Below are positions 7,213-16,576 of a stretch of DNA of 64,000 nucleotides, piece after piece. The stretch is from Eubacterium sp. Its GTDB lineage: Bacteria > Bacillota > Clostridia > Peptostreptococcales > Anaerovoracaceae. The stretch is from NCBI GenBank assembly GCA_017533915.1, contig JAFWHX010000001.1, positions 1 to 64,000 on the forward strand, written 5' to 3'. The position numbers were made by a program, and so were the translations under genes. Below the pieces are notes generated by a model, which searched no databases, was not told where the DNA came from, and saw only the letters and a list, made by a program, of their open reading frames with translations. Numbering within the stretch: position 1 is the stretch's first letter; every line of letters starts with the position of its first letter.

Positions 7213-9309
7213 ATGAGTACAGTATCAGATTATTTCGGCTGCAATGTCTTTGATGACCGTGTGATGAGGGCCACACTCTCGGCCGACATCTATGCCTCAT
7301 TGAGAAAAACGATCGATGAAGGGAAGGAGCTGGACATCGGCGTCGCCAACGCGGTCGCGGAAGCCATGAAGAACTGGGCCGTATCGAACGGAGCAACACA
7401 CTACACTCACTGGTTCCAGCCTCTTACCGGAGTCACGGCGGAGAAGCACGACAGCTTCATTTCACCGTCACCTGACGGCAGTGTCATAATGGAGTTTTCC
7501 GGAAAAGAACTCATCAAGGGAGAGCCTGACGCATCGTCATTCCCGTCAGGAGGACTCAGAGCTACATTTGAAGCCAGAGGATATACTGCCTGGGACCCGA
7601 CATCTTACGCCTTTATAAAAGGAAAAACTCTTTGTATCCCAACTGCTTTCTGCTCATACGGCGGACACGCGCTGGATAAGAAAACGCCGCTTCTCAGGTC
7701 CATGGAAGTCCTGAGCAGACAGGCTCTCAGAATACTCAGGCTCTTCGGCAACGATACCGCGAAACGTGTCGTCTCATCTGTCGGCCCTGAGCAGGAATAT
7801 TTCCTGATAACAAAAGAAATGTATGATGCGAGGCCTGATCTTCGCTTTACCGGGCGCACGCTGTTCGGCGCCAAGCCGCCTAAAGGGCAGGAAATGGATG
7901 ACCACTATTTCGGCGTGATCAAGCCGGGCGTCGCGGAATTCATGGAAGACCTGAATAAAGAACTCTGGAAGCTGGGCATCCTGGCCAAGACTGAGCATAA
8001 CGAGGTCGCTCCTGCTCAGCATGAGCTTGCGCCTATCTACACCACGACCAACATAGCTACAGACCACAACCAGCTCACGATGGAGATCATGCAGAAGGTC
8101 GCGGAGAAGCATGGGCTTGTATGCCTCCTGCACGAAAAGCCTTTTGCATGGGTGAACGGAAGCGGTAAGCATAACAACTGGTCGATCGCTACTGACGAGG
8201 GCCAGAACCTGCTTTCCCCGGGCGACACTCCATATGAGAACGCTCAGTTCCTGCTGTTCCTCTGCGCTGTCATCAAGGCGGTGGATGATTATCAGGATCT
8301 TCTGCGTATTTCTGTCGCGACTGCGGGCAACGACCACCGTCTCGGTGCGAATGAAGCCCCGCCGGCAGTGATCTCTATCTTCCTCGGCGACGAGCTTAAC
8401 GCTGTACTTGAGGCAATCGAGAACGACACTCCGTATCAGGGAACAAAAAGAACAAGAATGAAGCTCGGCGTGGACGTGCTTCCTAAGTTCAAGAAAGATA
8501 CGACCGACCGCAACAGGACTTCACCATTTGCGTTCACGGGCAACAAGTTCGAGTTCCGCATGCTCGGCTCATCCAACAGTATCGCCTGCGCCAACATCAT
8601 GCTTAACAGTGCTGTTGCCGAGAGCCTGCGCATCTATGCAGACCGGCTGGAACAGGCAGATGACTTTGAGGCGGCTCTCCGTGACATGATCAAAGAAACG
8701 ATCAAAGACCACAAGCGTATCATTTTCAACGGCAACGGATATGATGATGTCTGGATCACAGAAGCGGTCGAAAAGCGCGGGCTTCTGAACTACCGCACCA
8801 CAGCTGACTGCATGCCGCACCTGCTGGACGAAAAGAACGTGAACATGCTGACTTCTCTCGGTGTATTCACGGTCGAAGAGCTCAGGTCCAGAGTCGATAT
8901 CATGCTCGAGAACTATTGCAAGAGTGTCACGATAGAAGCCAATACCATGATAAATATGATACACAAGAGGATCGCGCCTGCTATCACGCGTTTCACAGCA
9001 GACCTCGCGAAGCAGGCGTCAGAGAAAAAGGCCCTGGATCCTGATCTTGCGTGCAGCTACGAAACTGAGCTCGTGCAGAAACTGTCTGTACTGACTGACG
9101 CTATCGTGGAGAAGACTGACGATCTTGACGATGCAATGCTCGCTCTCCAGGATGCTGAGGATATCATCGAAGAGTCAGAGATAATAAGGGACGTCATACT
9201 TCCAAAGATGAGCGAGCTTCGTATCCCCTGCGACCAGGCAGAGCTTCTGACTTCCAAGAGCTACTGGCCGTTCCCGACTTACGGCGATATCCTCTTCAGC
9301 GTGAAGTAA
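7213..9309 (+). CDS. glnN: glutamine synthetase type III
   Basis: A 698-residue GSIII enzyme catalysing ATP-dependent amidation of glutamate. Family stretches include [57 protein letters not shown] and [20 protein letters not shown]. The catalytic metal and ATP-site residues look intact, including the His in the NGSGKH segment that the other GS here lacks. The start at 7213 is preferred because GGAG ends eight bases upstream; the ATG at 7207 is only two bases from it. It is transcribed from its own promoter through a terminator-like leader and is probably the main ammonia-assimilating synthetase. Confidence 0.95.
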   Translation: MSTVSDYFGCNVFDDRVMRATLSADIYASLRKTIDEGKELDIGVANAVAEAMKNWAVSNGATHYTHWFQPLTGVTAEKHDSFISPSPDGSVIMEFSGKELIKGEPDASSFPSGGLRATFEARGYTAWDPTSYAFIKGKTLCIPTAFCSYGGHALDKKTPLLRSMEVLSRQALRILRLFGNDTAKRVVSSVGPEQEYFLITKEMYDARPDLRFTGRTLFGAKPPKGQEMDDHYFGVIKPGVAEFMEDLNKELWKLGILAKTEHNEVAPAQHELAPIYTTTNIATDHNQLTMEIMQKVAEKHGLVCLLHEKPFAWVNGSGKHNNWSIATDEGQNLLSPGDTPYENAQFLLFLCAVIKAVDDYQDLLRISVATAGNDHRLGANEAPPAVISIFLGDELNAVLEAIENDTPYQGTKRTRMKLGVDVLPKFKKDTTDRNRTSPFAFTGNKFEFRMLGSSNSIACANIMLNSAVAESLRIYADRLEQADDFEAALRDMIKETIKDHKRIIFNGNGYDDVWITEAVEKRGLLNYRTTADCMPHLLDEKNVNMLTSLGVFTVEELRSRVDIMLENYCKSVTIEANTMINMIHKRIAPAITRFTADLAKQASEKKALDPDLACSYETELVQKLSVLTDAIVEKTDDLDDAMLALQDAEDIIEESEIIRDVILPKMSELRIPCDQAELLTSKSYWPFPTYGDILFSVK

Positions 9310-9337
9310 TATGACGGAAAATGAAGGAGGTTCAGGT

Positions 9338-10129
9338 ATGCATTTTACGAAAATGCACGGACTGGGAAATGACTACCTGTATGTATATGGAGAAGTCCCG
9401 GCCGATATAGCAGCGCTGTCACAGCGGCTGTCCGACCGGCATTTCGGCGCGGGCTCAGACGGAATGATCTATATCTCGCCGTCCGTCATAGCCGATTTCA
9501 GGATGCGGATCTTCAACGCTGATGGCAGCGAGGCCATGATGTGCGGTAATGGGATCCGCTGTGTCGGGAAGTACGTATACGACAAAGGCTATACAGATAA
9601 GACCCATCTTACGATAGAGACCCTTTCCGGGATCAAAACACTTGATCTTCTGATCCGTTCCGGCAAGGTAAAGAGCGTTACCGTAGACATGGGCCGTACA
9701 GAAGTCGCTGACGAGATGAGCCTCACGCTAAACGGGAAGTCTATCAGCGGGACGCCGGTATCAGTAGGAAATCCGCACTTTGTGATCTTCGTCTACGATA
9801 TGGATAAGGTCGACCTTTATGGTCTTGGTCCACTGCTCGAAAAACATGACGCCTTTCCCGGCGGAGTCAACGTGGAGTTCGTTCAGGTCATTGATAAAGA
9901 CCACCTCCGCATGCGTGTATGGGAACGGGGAAGCGGCGTAACTATGGCATGCGGGACCGGAGCATGCGCGAGCACGGCGGCTGCAGTCAGCAAAGGGTAC
10001 TGCCGTCCGGACGATCCCGTATCTGTCGAACTCGACGGAGGAACCCTTGAAATAACGATAAAAAGTGATGGCACTGCCATGATGAACGGACCCGCGGCAC
10101 TTATATATGAAGGAGAAACAGAGATATGA
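9338..10129 (+). CDS. dapF: diaminopimelate epimerase
   Basis: A 263-residue enzyme that interconverts LL- and meso-diaminopimelate for lysine and peptidoglycan synthesis. The two catalytic cysteines lie in MMCGNGIRCVG (Cys69) and MACGTGACAS in the C-terminal half. It starts at 9338, seven bases after AAGGAGG; an ATG 27 bases earlier has no ribosome binding site. The stop overlaps the dapL start by four bases (ATGA), so the two are translationally coupled. It follows glnN by 28 bases and may be partly co-transcribed with it. Confidence 0.94.
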   Translation: MHFTKMHGLGNDYLYVYGEVPADIAALSQRLSDRHFGAGSDGMIYISPSVIADFRMRIFNADGSEAMMCGNGIRCVGKYVYDKGYTDKTHLTIETLSGIKTLDLLIRSGKVKSVTVDMGRTEVADEMSLTLNGKSISGTPVSVGNPHFVIFVYDMDKVDLYGLGPLLEKHDAFPGGVNVEFVQVIDKDHLRMRVWERGSGVTMACGTGACASTAAAVSKGYCRPDDPVSVELDGGTLEITIKSDGTAMMNGPAALIYEGETEI

Positions 10130-11316
10130 TCAGACCGAACATGCACTATGGAGACTTGCAGGATTCCTATCTTTTCTATAATATCGCACAAAAGACCAGG
10201 TCGTATCTTGAGGCACACCCTGGCGCGCACCTGTACCGGCTCGGTATAGGTGACGTGTCTCTTCCTCTTTGCGGGACAGTGATCAAAGCCCTTCATGAAG
10301 CTGTCGATGATCAGTCAGATAAGGACAGATTCCACGGATATATGCCGGAATGCGGAGCTCCTTTTCTCCGGAGCGCAGTAGCCGGCTATTATAAGAAGCG
10401 TGGCGTTCAGCTCTCCGATGATGAGGTCTTCGTCTCCAGCGGCGCCAGCGATGAGCTCGGCGATATACTCGACCTTTTCGACAGCAGCTGCAGCGTGCTC
10501 GTGACCGAACCTGCTTATCCGGCCTACGTGGACGCCAATATAATGGCGGGGAGGAAGATCTTACATCTCACATCTGGCATCGATAACGGCTTCCTGCCTT
10601 TACCGGATAAAGGCATGGTGGCTGACCTCATATATATCTGCTCTCCTGCCAATCCTACAGGAGCAGTCTTCAGCAGGAAGCAGCTGAAAGAGTGGGTCGA
10701 CTTTGCCAACGCGAACGGGTCTGTCATCCTGTTCGACGCCGCCTATGAGGCGTTCATAGAGGACGAGTCCCTTCCACACAGTATATTTGAGATCGACGGC
10801 GCAAGGACCTGCGCGATCGAGATCTGCTCTTTATCAAAGACTGCAGGATTCACGGGAACGCGCCTGGGCTATACCGTGATCCCGAAAGAGCTTGAGCGAA
10901 GCAGAATGAACTTTAATGACATGTGGGTCAGCAACAGGACCACCAAGACGAACGGAGTATCATATATCATACAGAAAGGCGGAGCTGCCGTGTTCACCGA
11001 AGAAGGGCAGCGTGAGATCCGGGAAAACATACAGGTCTACAAGGATAACGCCCGCGTTCTGATGGATGCTCTGGAAGAGCTCGGCATCTGGTACACCGGC
11101 GGAAAGAACTCACCTTATGTATGGTTCAGATGCCCGAACGGGATGGGAAGCTGGGACTTCTTCGACTATCTCCTTAATGAGATACAGGTCGTCGGCACTC
11201 CCGGTGAAGGATTCGGGGCCTGCGGCGAAGGATTCTTCCGTTTCTCCTCGTTTGGAGACCCAGAAGACACAAAAAAAGCAGCACAACTGATGACCGCGCT
11301 GCTTTCCAAAGGCTGA
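10126..11316 (+). CDS. dapL: LL-diaminopimelate aminotransferase
   Basis: A 396-residue fold-type I PLP aminotransferase. The opening residues (MHYGDLQDSYLF) and the YRLGIGDVSLPL segment are typical of DapL. The PLP lysine lies in CSLSKTAGFTGTRLGY near residue 240. DapL converts tetrahydrodipicolinate directly to LL-diaminopimelate with glutamate as amino donor, so pairing with dapF gives the short aminotransferase route to meso-DAP. No clear hairpin terminator follows; the next gene is convergent. Confidence 0.92.
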   Translation: MIRPNMHYGDLQDSYLFYNIAQKTRSYLEAHPGAHLYRLGIGDVSLPLCGTVIKALHEAVDDQSDKDRFHGYMPECGAPFLRSAVAGYYKKRGVQLSDDEVFVSSGASDELGDILDLFDSSCSVLVTEPAYPAYVDANIMAGRKILHLTSGIDNGFLPLPDKGMVADLIYICSPANPTGAVFSRKQLKEWVDFANANGSVILFDAAYEAFIEDESLPHSIFEIDGARTCAIEICSLSKTAGFTGTRLGYTVIPKELERSRMNFNDMWVSNRTTKTNGVSYIIQKGGAAVFTEEGQREIRENIQVYKDNARVLMDALEELGIWYTGGKNSPYVWFRCPNGMGSWDFFDYLLNEIQVVGTPGEGFGACGEGFFRFSSFGDPEDTKKAAQLMTALLSKG

Positions 11317-11352
11317 TAACGATGTGCCGTTCCGCTCCGGTTATCTGTGTAC

Positions 11353-11904
11353 CTATTTTACTTTCCCGTAGAAGTACATGTATGGCCTCTTCAGGTATTT
11401 CCTGAATTTCTTCTTTTCTTTCTTGCTCATGTTCGGGCATTTGAATGTTATATTTTTTGTTCGCTTTTTAGCAAAGATCGTGTCGGTGGTGAATACACAG
11501 TATGACTTAAGCTTAGGGTGCTTTTTGCCAAGGAGCTTAATAGTCCTGAGTTTGTCGCACCAGTGAAACGATTCGTCGCAGATCATTGTGACTTTTTTCG
11601 GAAGTGTGATAGACTTCATGGATTTGCAGTTATCAAATGCCATATCGCCGATCTTTGTGACTTTTGATGATGACGGGAATGTTACCTGCGTCAGCTTCGT
11701 ACAGTCAGAAAACGCCTCGCCAGGAATCTTTGTGAGGGATTTGCTGACCTTTGCTTTTTTAAGCTTCTTGCATACTGAGAATGCTCCGCGTCCGAGCGAA
11801 GTCACATTATCCGGATCGACGGCTTCTTCTTTATAGATCACCTGTACTTCAGGCTTTTGTACCTCACCGTTATACACGAACGATTCCGCGCTTAGCAGGA
11901 TCAT
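11353..11904 (-). pseudogene. truncated BspA-like leucine-rich-repeat protein
   Basis: Up to 183 residues of LRR_5 (BspA/Treponema pallidum-type) repeats such as FSDCTKLTQVTFPSSSKVTKIGD (split here as FSDCTKLTQV and TFPSSSKVTKIGD), followed by a roughly 60-residue Lys-rich tail. There is no signal peptide and no ribosome binding site before the ATG at 11904. The reading frame continues open upstream into the 3' end of the antiporter gene in another frame. That suggests a 5' deletion that fused the remnant to its neighbour. The tail closely matches the C terminus of the intact protein at 39942-41264. Probably a decayed surface protein; a small cytosolic product is possible but unlikely. Confidence 0.65.
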
Positions 11905-11947
11905 ATCTGCGGTAAACGGTTTTGTTCCTTCCGGAGCTATGATCTGT

Positions 11948-13264
11948 TCACCGGTTTGCGTCTTTCACTATCTTTTCTTTCTTCTGGAATCTTGCACGGT
12001 TCACCTTATCTCCTGCGCCGGTCTGTATCTCTCCTGCCCTGGTAAGCGCGATCCTGGTCAGCTGCGGTCCAATGAGCTCATATATGAGCACGCTGAACAA
12101 AATTATATTCCGTATCATGCCGCCCATATCCTCGCCGAGCGTCTGTGCCGTGACTACCATCCCCAGTGCGACCCCAGCCTGCGGGAACAGGGTTATACCG
12201 AGATACTTACGTACCGTATCGCTGCATCCCATAAGCGTGCTGCTCGCAAGTGCTCCCAGATACTTGCCCAGGCAGCGGACAAGGATATACACGATCCCGA
12301 TAATTATATTCACGGGATGGCTGAATACGCTGAACTCGAGTCCTGCGCCTGACAGCACGAAGAAAGTTGCGTAGAGCGGTGCTGTCCACTTGAGAGATCT
12401 TTCCATTATATCTACAGAGTACTCACTCATATTGCAGAACGCAGTCCCTAGCATCATACATACCAGCAGAGATGAAAACGCTATCTTCACGCCTCCTGGC
12501 AGTTCAAATTCCCTGGACGCCATGGCGATCGTCATCACGACAAACGATATTGTCAGTGAAAGACGGTTGGAATTAGAGAAGAAGACCTTCTCCACCTGTG
12601 TAAGAAGCCAGCCCATGGCTGTCCCCAGCACAAGTGAGAACAAGATCTCCAGCATCGGATTCACCAAGACTGTCACCGCGTCGATCTCGCCGCCCTGTAA
12701 TGCCTGTGCGACACCTATTGAGACCGAGAACACTACCAGTCCGACCGCGTCATCCAACGCTACGATAGGAAGCAGGAGTTCCGTCACAGGTCCTTTCGCC
12801 TTGTACTGCCTGACTACCATGAGAGTCGCTGCCGGTGCTGTTGCAGATGCGATAGCTCCAAGCGTTACAGCTACAGGAAGCGGCATGACCTCAGGCCCCA
12901 TGACCAGGTACATCACGATCAAAGCCGCGTCGACCAGCAGCATCGCGAGAAGCGACTGCACCACGCCTATCACCATAGCGGCTTTTCCGGTTTTCCTGAG
13001 TTGTCCGAGCCGGAATTCATTTCCTATATCAAAAGCTATGAATCCAAGAGCCACATCGCTTAAAAACGTTACCTTCTCCAGGTCCTCCATCGACGTGAAC
13101 CCTATCCCGTGTATACCAAGCCGTCCGAGCACATAAGGGCCGACGATGACCCCTGCGATCAGAAACGCCGTAACGTCCGGAAAATTCAGCTTACAATATT
13201 TAAATACGCGGGTCATCATAAGGCCCGCAAACAAAGCAAGTGCTGTTGCCAGTAATAAATGCAT
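11948..13264 (-). CDS. CPA-type monovalent cation/proton antiporter
   Basis: A 438-residue polytopic membrane protein with about 12 hydrophobic segments. Stretches such as PDVTAFLIAGVIVGPYVLG, LGAIASATAPAATL and PIVALDDAVGLVVF (acidic pair DD) are typical of the CPA2/KefB-NhaA-like exchanger core. No C-terminal TrkA-N domain is present; the tail is a short basic cytoplasmic stretch. It probably exchanges Na+ or K+ for H+ for pH or ion homeostasis. GAGGGG lies just before the start. It is a single gene facing away from the GltD-like gene. Confidence 0.85.
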   Translation of the reverse strand: MHLLLATALALFAGLMMTRVFKYCKLNFPDVTAFLIAGVIVGPYVLGRLGIHGIGFTSMEDLEKVTFLSDVALGFIAFDIGNEFRLGQLRKTGKAAMVIGVVQSLLAMLLVDAALIVMYLVMGPEVMPLPVAVTLGAIASATAPAATLMVVRQYKAKGPVTELLLPIVALDDAVGLVVFSVSIGVAQALQGGEIDAVTVLVNPMLEILFSLVLGTAMGWLLTQVEKVFFSNSNRLSLTISFVVMTIAMASREFELPGGVKIAFSSLLVCMMLGTAFCNMSEYSVDIMERSLKWTAPLYATFFVLSGAGLEFSVFSHPVNIIIGIVYILVRCLGKYLGALASSTLMGCSDTVRKYLGITLFPQAGVALGMVVTAQTLGEDMGGMIRNIILFSVLIYELIGPQLTRIALTRAGEIQTGAGDKVNRARFQKKEKIVKDANR

Positions 13265-13515
13265 ATCCCCTCACACTTTCATATATCAGTTGTTCTGCTT
13301 AAGTGCAGCCATATCCTCGTATGCCGTTCTTTTCCGTATGATTATCTATCTTCCGGAAAACACACCAATAACAAATATAGTATTTTCCAGGCCTAATTTC
13401 AAGGACCTGTGCCTGCGCAGACCGCCGGTGGTAAATTATTCATTTCTATTTCATGTTCTGTTCCTGCTGTGGTATTATTTATACAAGATAAAACTACGAT
13501 CTGCGAGGTATCACA

Positions 13516-14778
13516 ATGTCAACGATAAAACAGGAAGCTGCCAGATGTCTTCAATGTAAAAAGCCGATGTGCCGTTTGAACTGCCCGGTCGATACACCTA
13601 TACCTGATATAGTAAGGCTCTTTCAGGACGGGAAGATCGAAGAAGCCGGAGAGATGCTTTTCCGGAACAATCCTCTTTCTGCGATAACTTCAGTGATATG
13701 CCCCCACGAGAGAAACTGCACAGGGCACTGCGTTCTCGGCATAAAGAGCTCTCCGGTGGAGTTCTACCGTGTCGAAGAGTATGTTTCCAGATTCTATCTT
13801 GAGACGTTCACTATTCCCGACATCAAAAAGAACGGCATCAAAGTCGCTGTCGCAGGTGCCGGTCCCGCAGGCCTTACAATGAGTATGCTTCTCCTCCTGG
13901 ACGGGTACGAAGTCACTTTGTTCGAGGCGCAGGACGATATAGGCGGAGTCCTGAGGTATGGCATCCCGCCGTTCAGGCTTCCGAGAGATCTCCTGAAGAT
14001 GTACAAAGACATTCTCCTGAGGCTCGGCGTTCATTTCCGTCCTAACACAAGCCTTGGATCGAACATCACTATCAAAGACCTGTTCCCTGACGGCTATAAG
14101 GCTGTGTTCGTAGCCGCGGGCACGGGAAGGCCGAACAGGCTCGGGCTGCTTGGCGAGACGCTTGGTCATGTTCACTTTGCCATAGACTACCTGAAGTCGC
14201 CGGAAACATTCAGTCTCGGGAAAGAGATCGTCATCGTAGGCGCGGGAAACGTCGCAATCGATGCCGCGCGTACAGCAATAAGAAAAGAGCATGCTCGCGT
14301 TACGATCCTTAACTACAAAGGCGAGGACGATATGACTGCGAACCGTGATGAGCTGGAGATGGCAGAGATAGACGGCGTTCAGTTCATTCATTACGCTCAG
14401 ACCATAAGGATACTGGATAACGCCGTGAGGTGTGTCCGCGTAGTCAAAACAGAGAATGAAGATGGCAGCGTATCTTTTGAAGAGGATTATTCTGATGTAT
14501 TTGATGTCCCGGCAGATTCAGTGATCCTCGCAATAGGCCAGGGTCCGGGCGCAGATCTTAAGACCGGAAATGTGCAGCTCACACAGCGCGGGCTCCTCGA
14601 CGTAAATGAATGGGGCGAAACGAGCAGGCCAGGTGTATTTGCCGCCGGAGACATCGTGACCGGTCCAAGAACAGTAGTAGAGGCTGTGGCATTCACCAAG
14701 AAAGTATATACACGCATGAAAGAATATCTTAACGGCCTGGACAGCAATGACCCTGAAGAATGGACTGAAGATCTTTAA
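13516..14778 (+). CDS. GltD-like NAD(P)-dependent flavoprotein (glutamate synthase small subunit family)
   Basis: A 420-residue protein with the N-terminal Fe-S cysteines of GltD/NfnB/PreT relatives (CLQCKKPMCRLNCP, then CPHERNCTGHC). It has an FAD-binding motif VAGAGPAGLTMS near 113, an NAD(P) motif IVGAGNVAIDAART near 240, and the closing motif GDIVTGPRTVVEAV. It is slightly shorter than typical GltD (about 460-490). It may be the electron-input subunit for the split glutamate synthase about 7 kb away, or a free-standing oxidoreductase. It has its own GAGG site and ends in a strong terminator, so it is monocistronic. Confidence 0.82.
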   Translation: MSTIKQEAARCLQCKKPMCRLNCPVDTPIPDIVRLFQDGKIEEAGEMLFRNNPLSAITSVICPHERNCTGHCVLGIKSSPVEFYRVEEYVSRFYLETFTIPDIKKNGIKVAVAGAGPAGLTMSMLLLLDGYEVTLFEAQDDIGGVLRYGIPPFRLPRDLLKMYKDILLRLGVHFRPNTSLGSNITIKDLFPDGYKAVFVAAGTGRPNRLGLLGETLGHVHFAIDYLKSPETFSLGKEIVIVGAGNVAIDAARTAIRKEHARVTILNYKGEDDMTANRDELEMAEIDGVQFIHYAQTIRILDNAVRCVRVVKTENEDGSVSFEEDYSDVFDVPADSVILAIGQGPGADLKTGNVQLTQRGLLDVNEWGETSRPGVFAAGDIVTGPRTVVEAVAFTKKVYTRMKEYLNGLDSNDPEEWTEDL

Positions 14779-14849
14779 GTCAAAGCGGCCAGGTCGGATT
14801 CGTCCGGCGTTCAGGCAAACGTTGAGAACCAAATCATACAACGAAATCT

Positions 14850-14886
14850 AAGCGCTGTAGCTGTTAAGGCTGCGGCGCTTTTTTAA
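14850..14886 (+). terminator. terminator of the GltD-like gene
   Basis: The arms AAGCGCTGTAGC (14850-14861) and GCTGCGGCGCTT (14869-14880) give a 12-bp stem with two G-U pairs and a 7-base loop. They run into a T-tract at 14879-14884. Confidence 0.85.
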
Positions 14887-14977
14887 TGCCCTGATCTGCT
14901 GTCGCATTCTGTAAGCCGAGACAAAACGCAAACAATTGTTCATTTTTATATAAACATCTGTTCTTTTATGTGATATA

Positions 14978-16576
14978 ATGTCCCATATGGAACAGTTCCC
15001 TGAAGACAATCGAACAGACAGAACACGCGGCTATGAAGTCATCCTGTCGTCCCCGTACATAATGACCGGAAAGGAGTATTACGACAGGTTCAGGACCGGG
15101 CATGACAAAAGCGAAAATACAGGTCAGTCCTATGCCGCCTATTCCGGCGTTCCGGAAAAGATCCGGGATATGCTGGCGCTGTTTGATTACGGCGACAGAT
15201 CGTTCGAGCAGAAATGCAAGGTGTTCTTCCGCCAGGGTATGTTCATGAAAGATTATGAGGACAGCGCTCTATGGTACGGTGACCTCCGGAGCTTCTTCCC
15301 TGTATACCACGATCTGAACATACGGCAGCTCCGCGGATACTTTGCATGGCGGACACAGATCAGGGCAGGACATTTCAGCAGAACATGTGAGGCTTTTGTT
15401 TACATATATGTATATGAGCTTCTTAACGGCATAGGCGCAGATTCAGCAGAAGACAGCTTCAGCAGGCTGGAACGGTTCTATAAAGGATACGTTGAGACCG
15501 GCATGGCCGAACCGATGATAAGAAAGAACCTGCGGCGGTGGATGTTCGAGTTCGCCGTGACGCATGATCTCCCTGAAGAGGCTGCCGCGCTTTATTCGGA
15601 TCCTGGTCTAGAAGCGAGAGAACACGCAGTCGCTGTGCTCCATGATCCGGGAAACTATTCTGATGAAGAGGTATTTTCGGCGATCGTGAGATTCTCATCT
15701 CCAAGGACAGGCTCTTCCCCTGTGATATCAAAAGACCCGAAAAGAGGGAAGCGGCTGTTCGCTGAAGTCTGGCAGCATCTGCCGGACAGCGTTTTTCCCC
15801 GGTGTTTTGGCGAGATCAAAACCATGCCGTGGCATCCCCTTGCCGGCGCAGTCTACTGGGAGCAGCGCACTGTCAGAAGTCTTGACTATGAGATCAGCGA
15901 ATGCAGAAAATACACCTGCCGGGATGGTATATGGCAGGAAACAGGTTATGACAGACTGTCCTTTGATCAGAATGCCTTCCTTGAGATATGCCACATGATC
16001 GACCTTAAACTGCGGAAGCTGCTTAAGACCGGTCACTATCTCAGGAAGAAACAGGGTAAAGACTGGGCTGAGGCTGCCGTCGATAAGGCTTTGGATGATA
16101 TCCGCAGGGAGAAGGCAGAAGCTTCCCGACCAAAGATCTCTATAGATATCTCCGGACTTGATAAGATCAGAGAAGATGCGGGATCGACAATGGAGAGCCT
16201 GCTTACTGAAGATGAAAAGGAGGGATCCGGCACCTGTGAGCACGACTTAACAATATCGTCAGACGAGATGATCAGCAGTGAGCACGATCGAGACGCTCGC
16301 ACGCAGCGGGTGTCTGAAGAACCGGCTCAGGAAAACATCTGCGGCCTGGACGCATTGCAGACAGCCGTGCTCCGCGATCTTATCGCCGGGAAGTCAGCAG
16401 AGACTTTGATCTCTGAGAATCACCTGATGCCAGAAGTACTGGCAGATTCGATAAATGAGGCTTTGATCGACGAGATCGGCGATACAGTGATAGAGTGCAC
16501 TGGCGCAGGACTTACGGTCGTTGAGGATTACATAGATGACCTGAGAGCTTTGACAGGAGAGAAAGACAATGAGTGA
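14978..16576 (+). CDS. TerB-N / TerB-C domain protein
   Basis: A 532-residue protein with a TerB_N-type region (about 45-270, with the YSGVPEKIR and ALWYGDLRSFFPVYHDLN stretches) and a TerB_C-like C-terminal region (about 330-525). An acidic linker lies near 400-440. Families of this kind were grouped by comparative genomics with P-loop ATPases and helicases in predicted DNA-processing or stress systems; no biochemical role is established. No ribosome binding site precedes it. A TATAAT at 14974-14979 overlaps the first ATG, so the second ATG at 14987 could start a leaderless message. It overlaps the next gene by eight bases. Confidence 0.78.
   Translation: MSHMEQFPEDNRTDRTRGYEVILSSPYIMTGKEYYDRFRTGHDKSENTGQSYAAYSGVPEKIRDMLALFDYGDRSFEQKCKVFFRQGMFMKDYEDSALWYGDLRSFFPVYHDLNIRQLRGYFAWRTQIRAGHFSRTCEAFVYIYVYELLNGIGADSAEDSFSRLERFYKGYVETGMAEPMIRKNLRRWMFEFAVTHDLPEEAAALYSDPGLEAREHAVAVLHDPGNYSDEEVFSAIVRFSSPRTGSSPVISKDPKRGKRLFAEVWQHLPDSVFPRCFGEIKTMPWHPLAGAVYWEQRTVRSLDYEISECRKYTCRDGIWQETGYDRLSFDQNAFLEICHMIDLKLRKLLKTGHYLRKKQGKDWAEAAVDKALDDIRREKAEASRPKISIDISGLDKIREDAGSTMESLLTEDEKEGSGTCEHDLTISSDEMISSEHDRDARTQRVSEEPAQENICGLDALQTAVLRDLIAGKSAETLISENHLMPEVLADSINEALIDEIGDTVIECTGAGLTVVEDYIDDLRALTGEKDNE

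Noticed and set aside
8037..8337. Open frames antisense to glnN (and similar ones antisense to hutH, purA and others)
   Set aside because: They are shadows of strongly conserved coding sequence, with no ribosome binding sites or recognisable domains.
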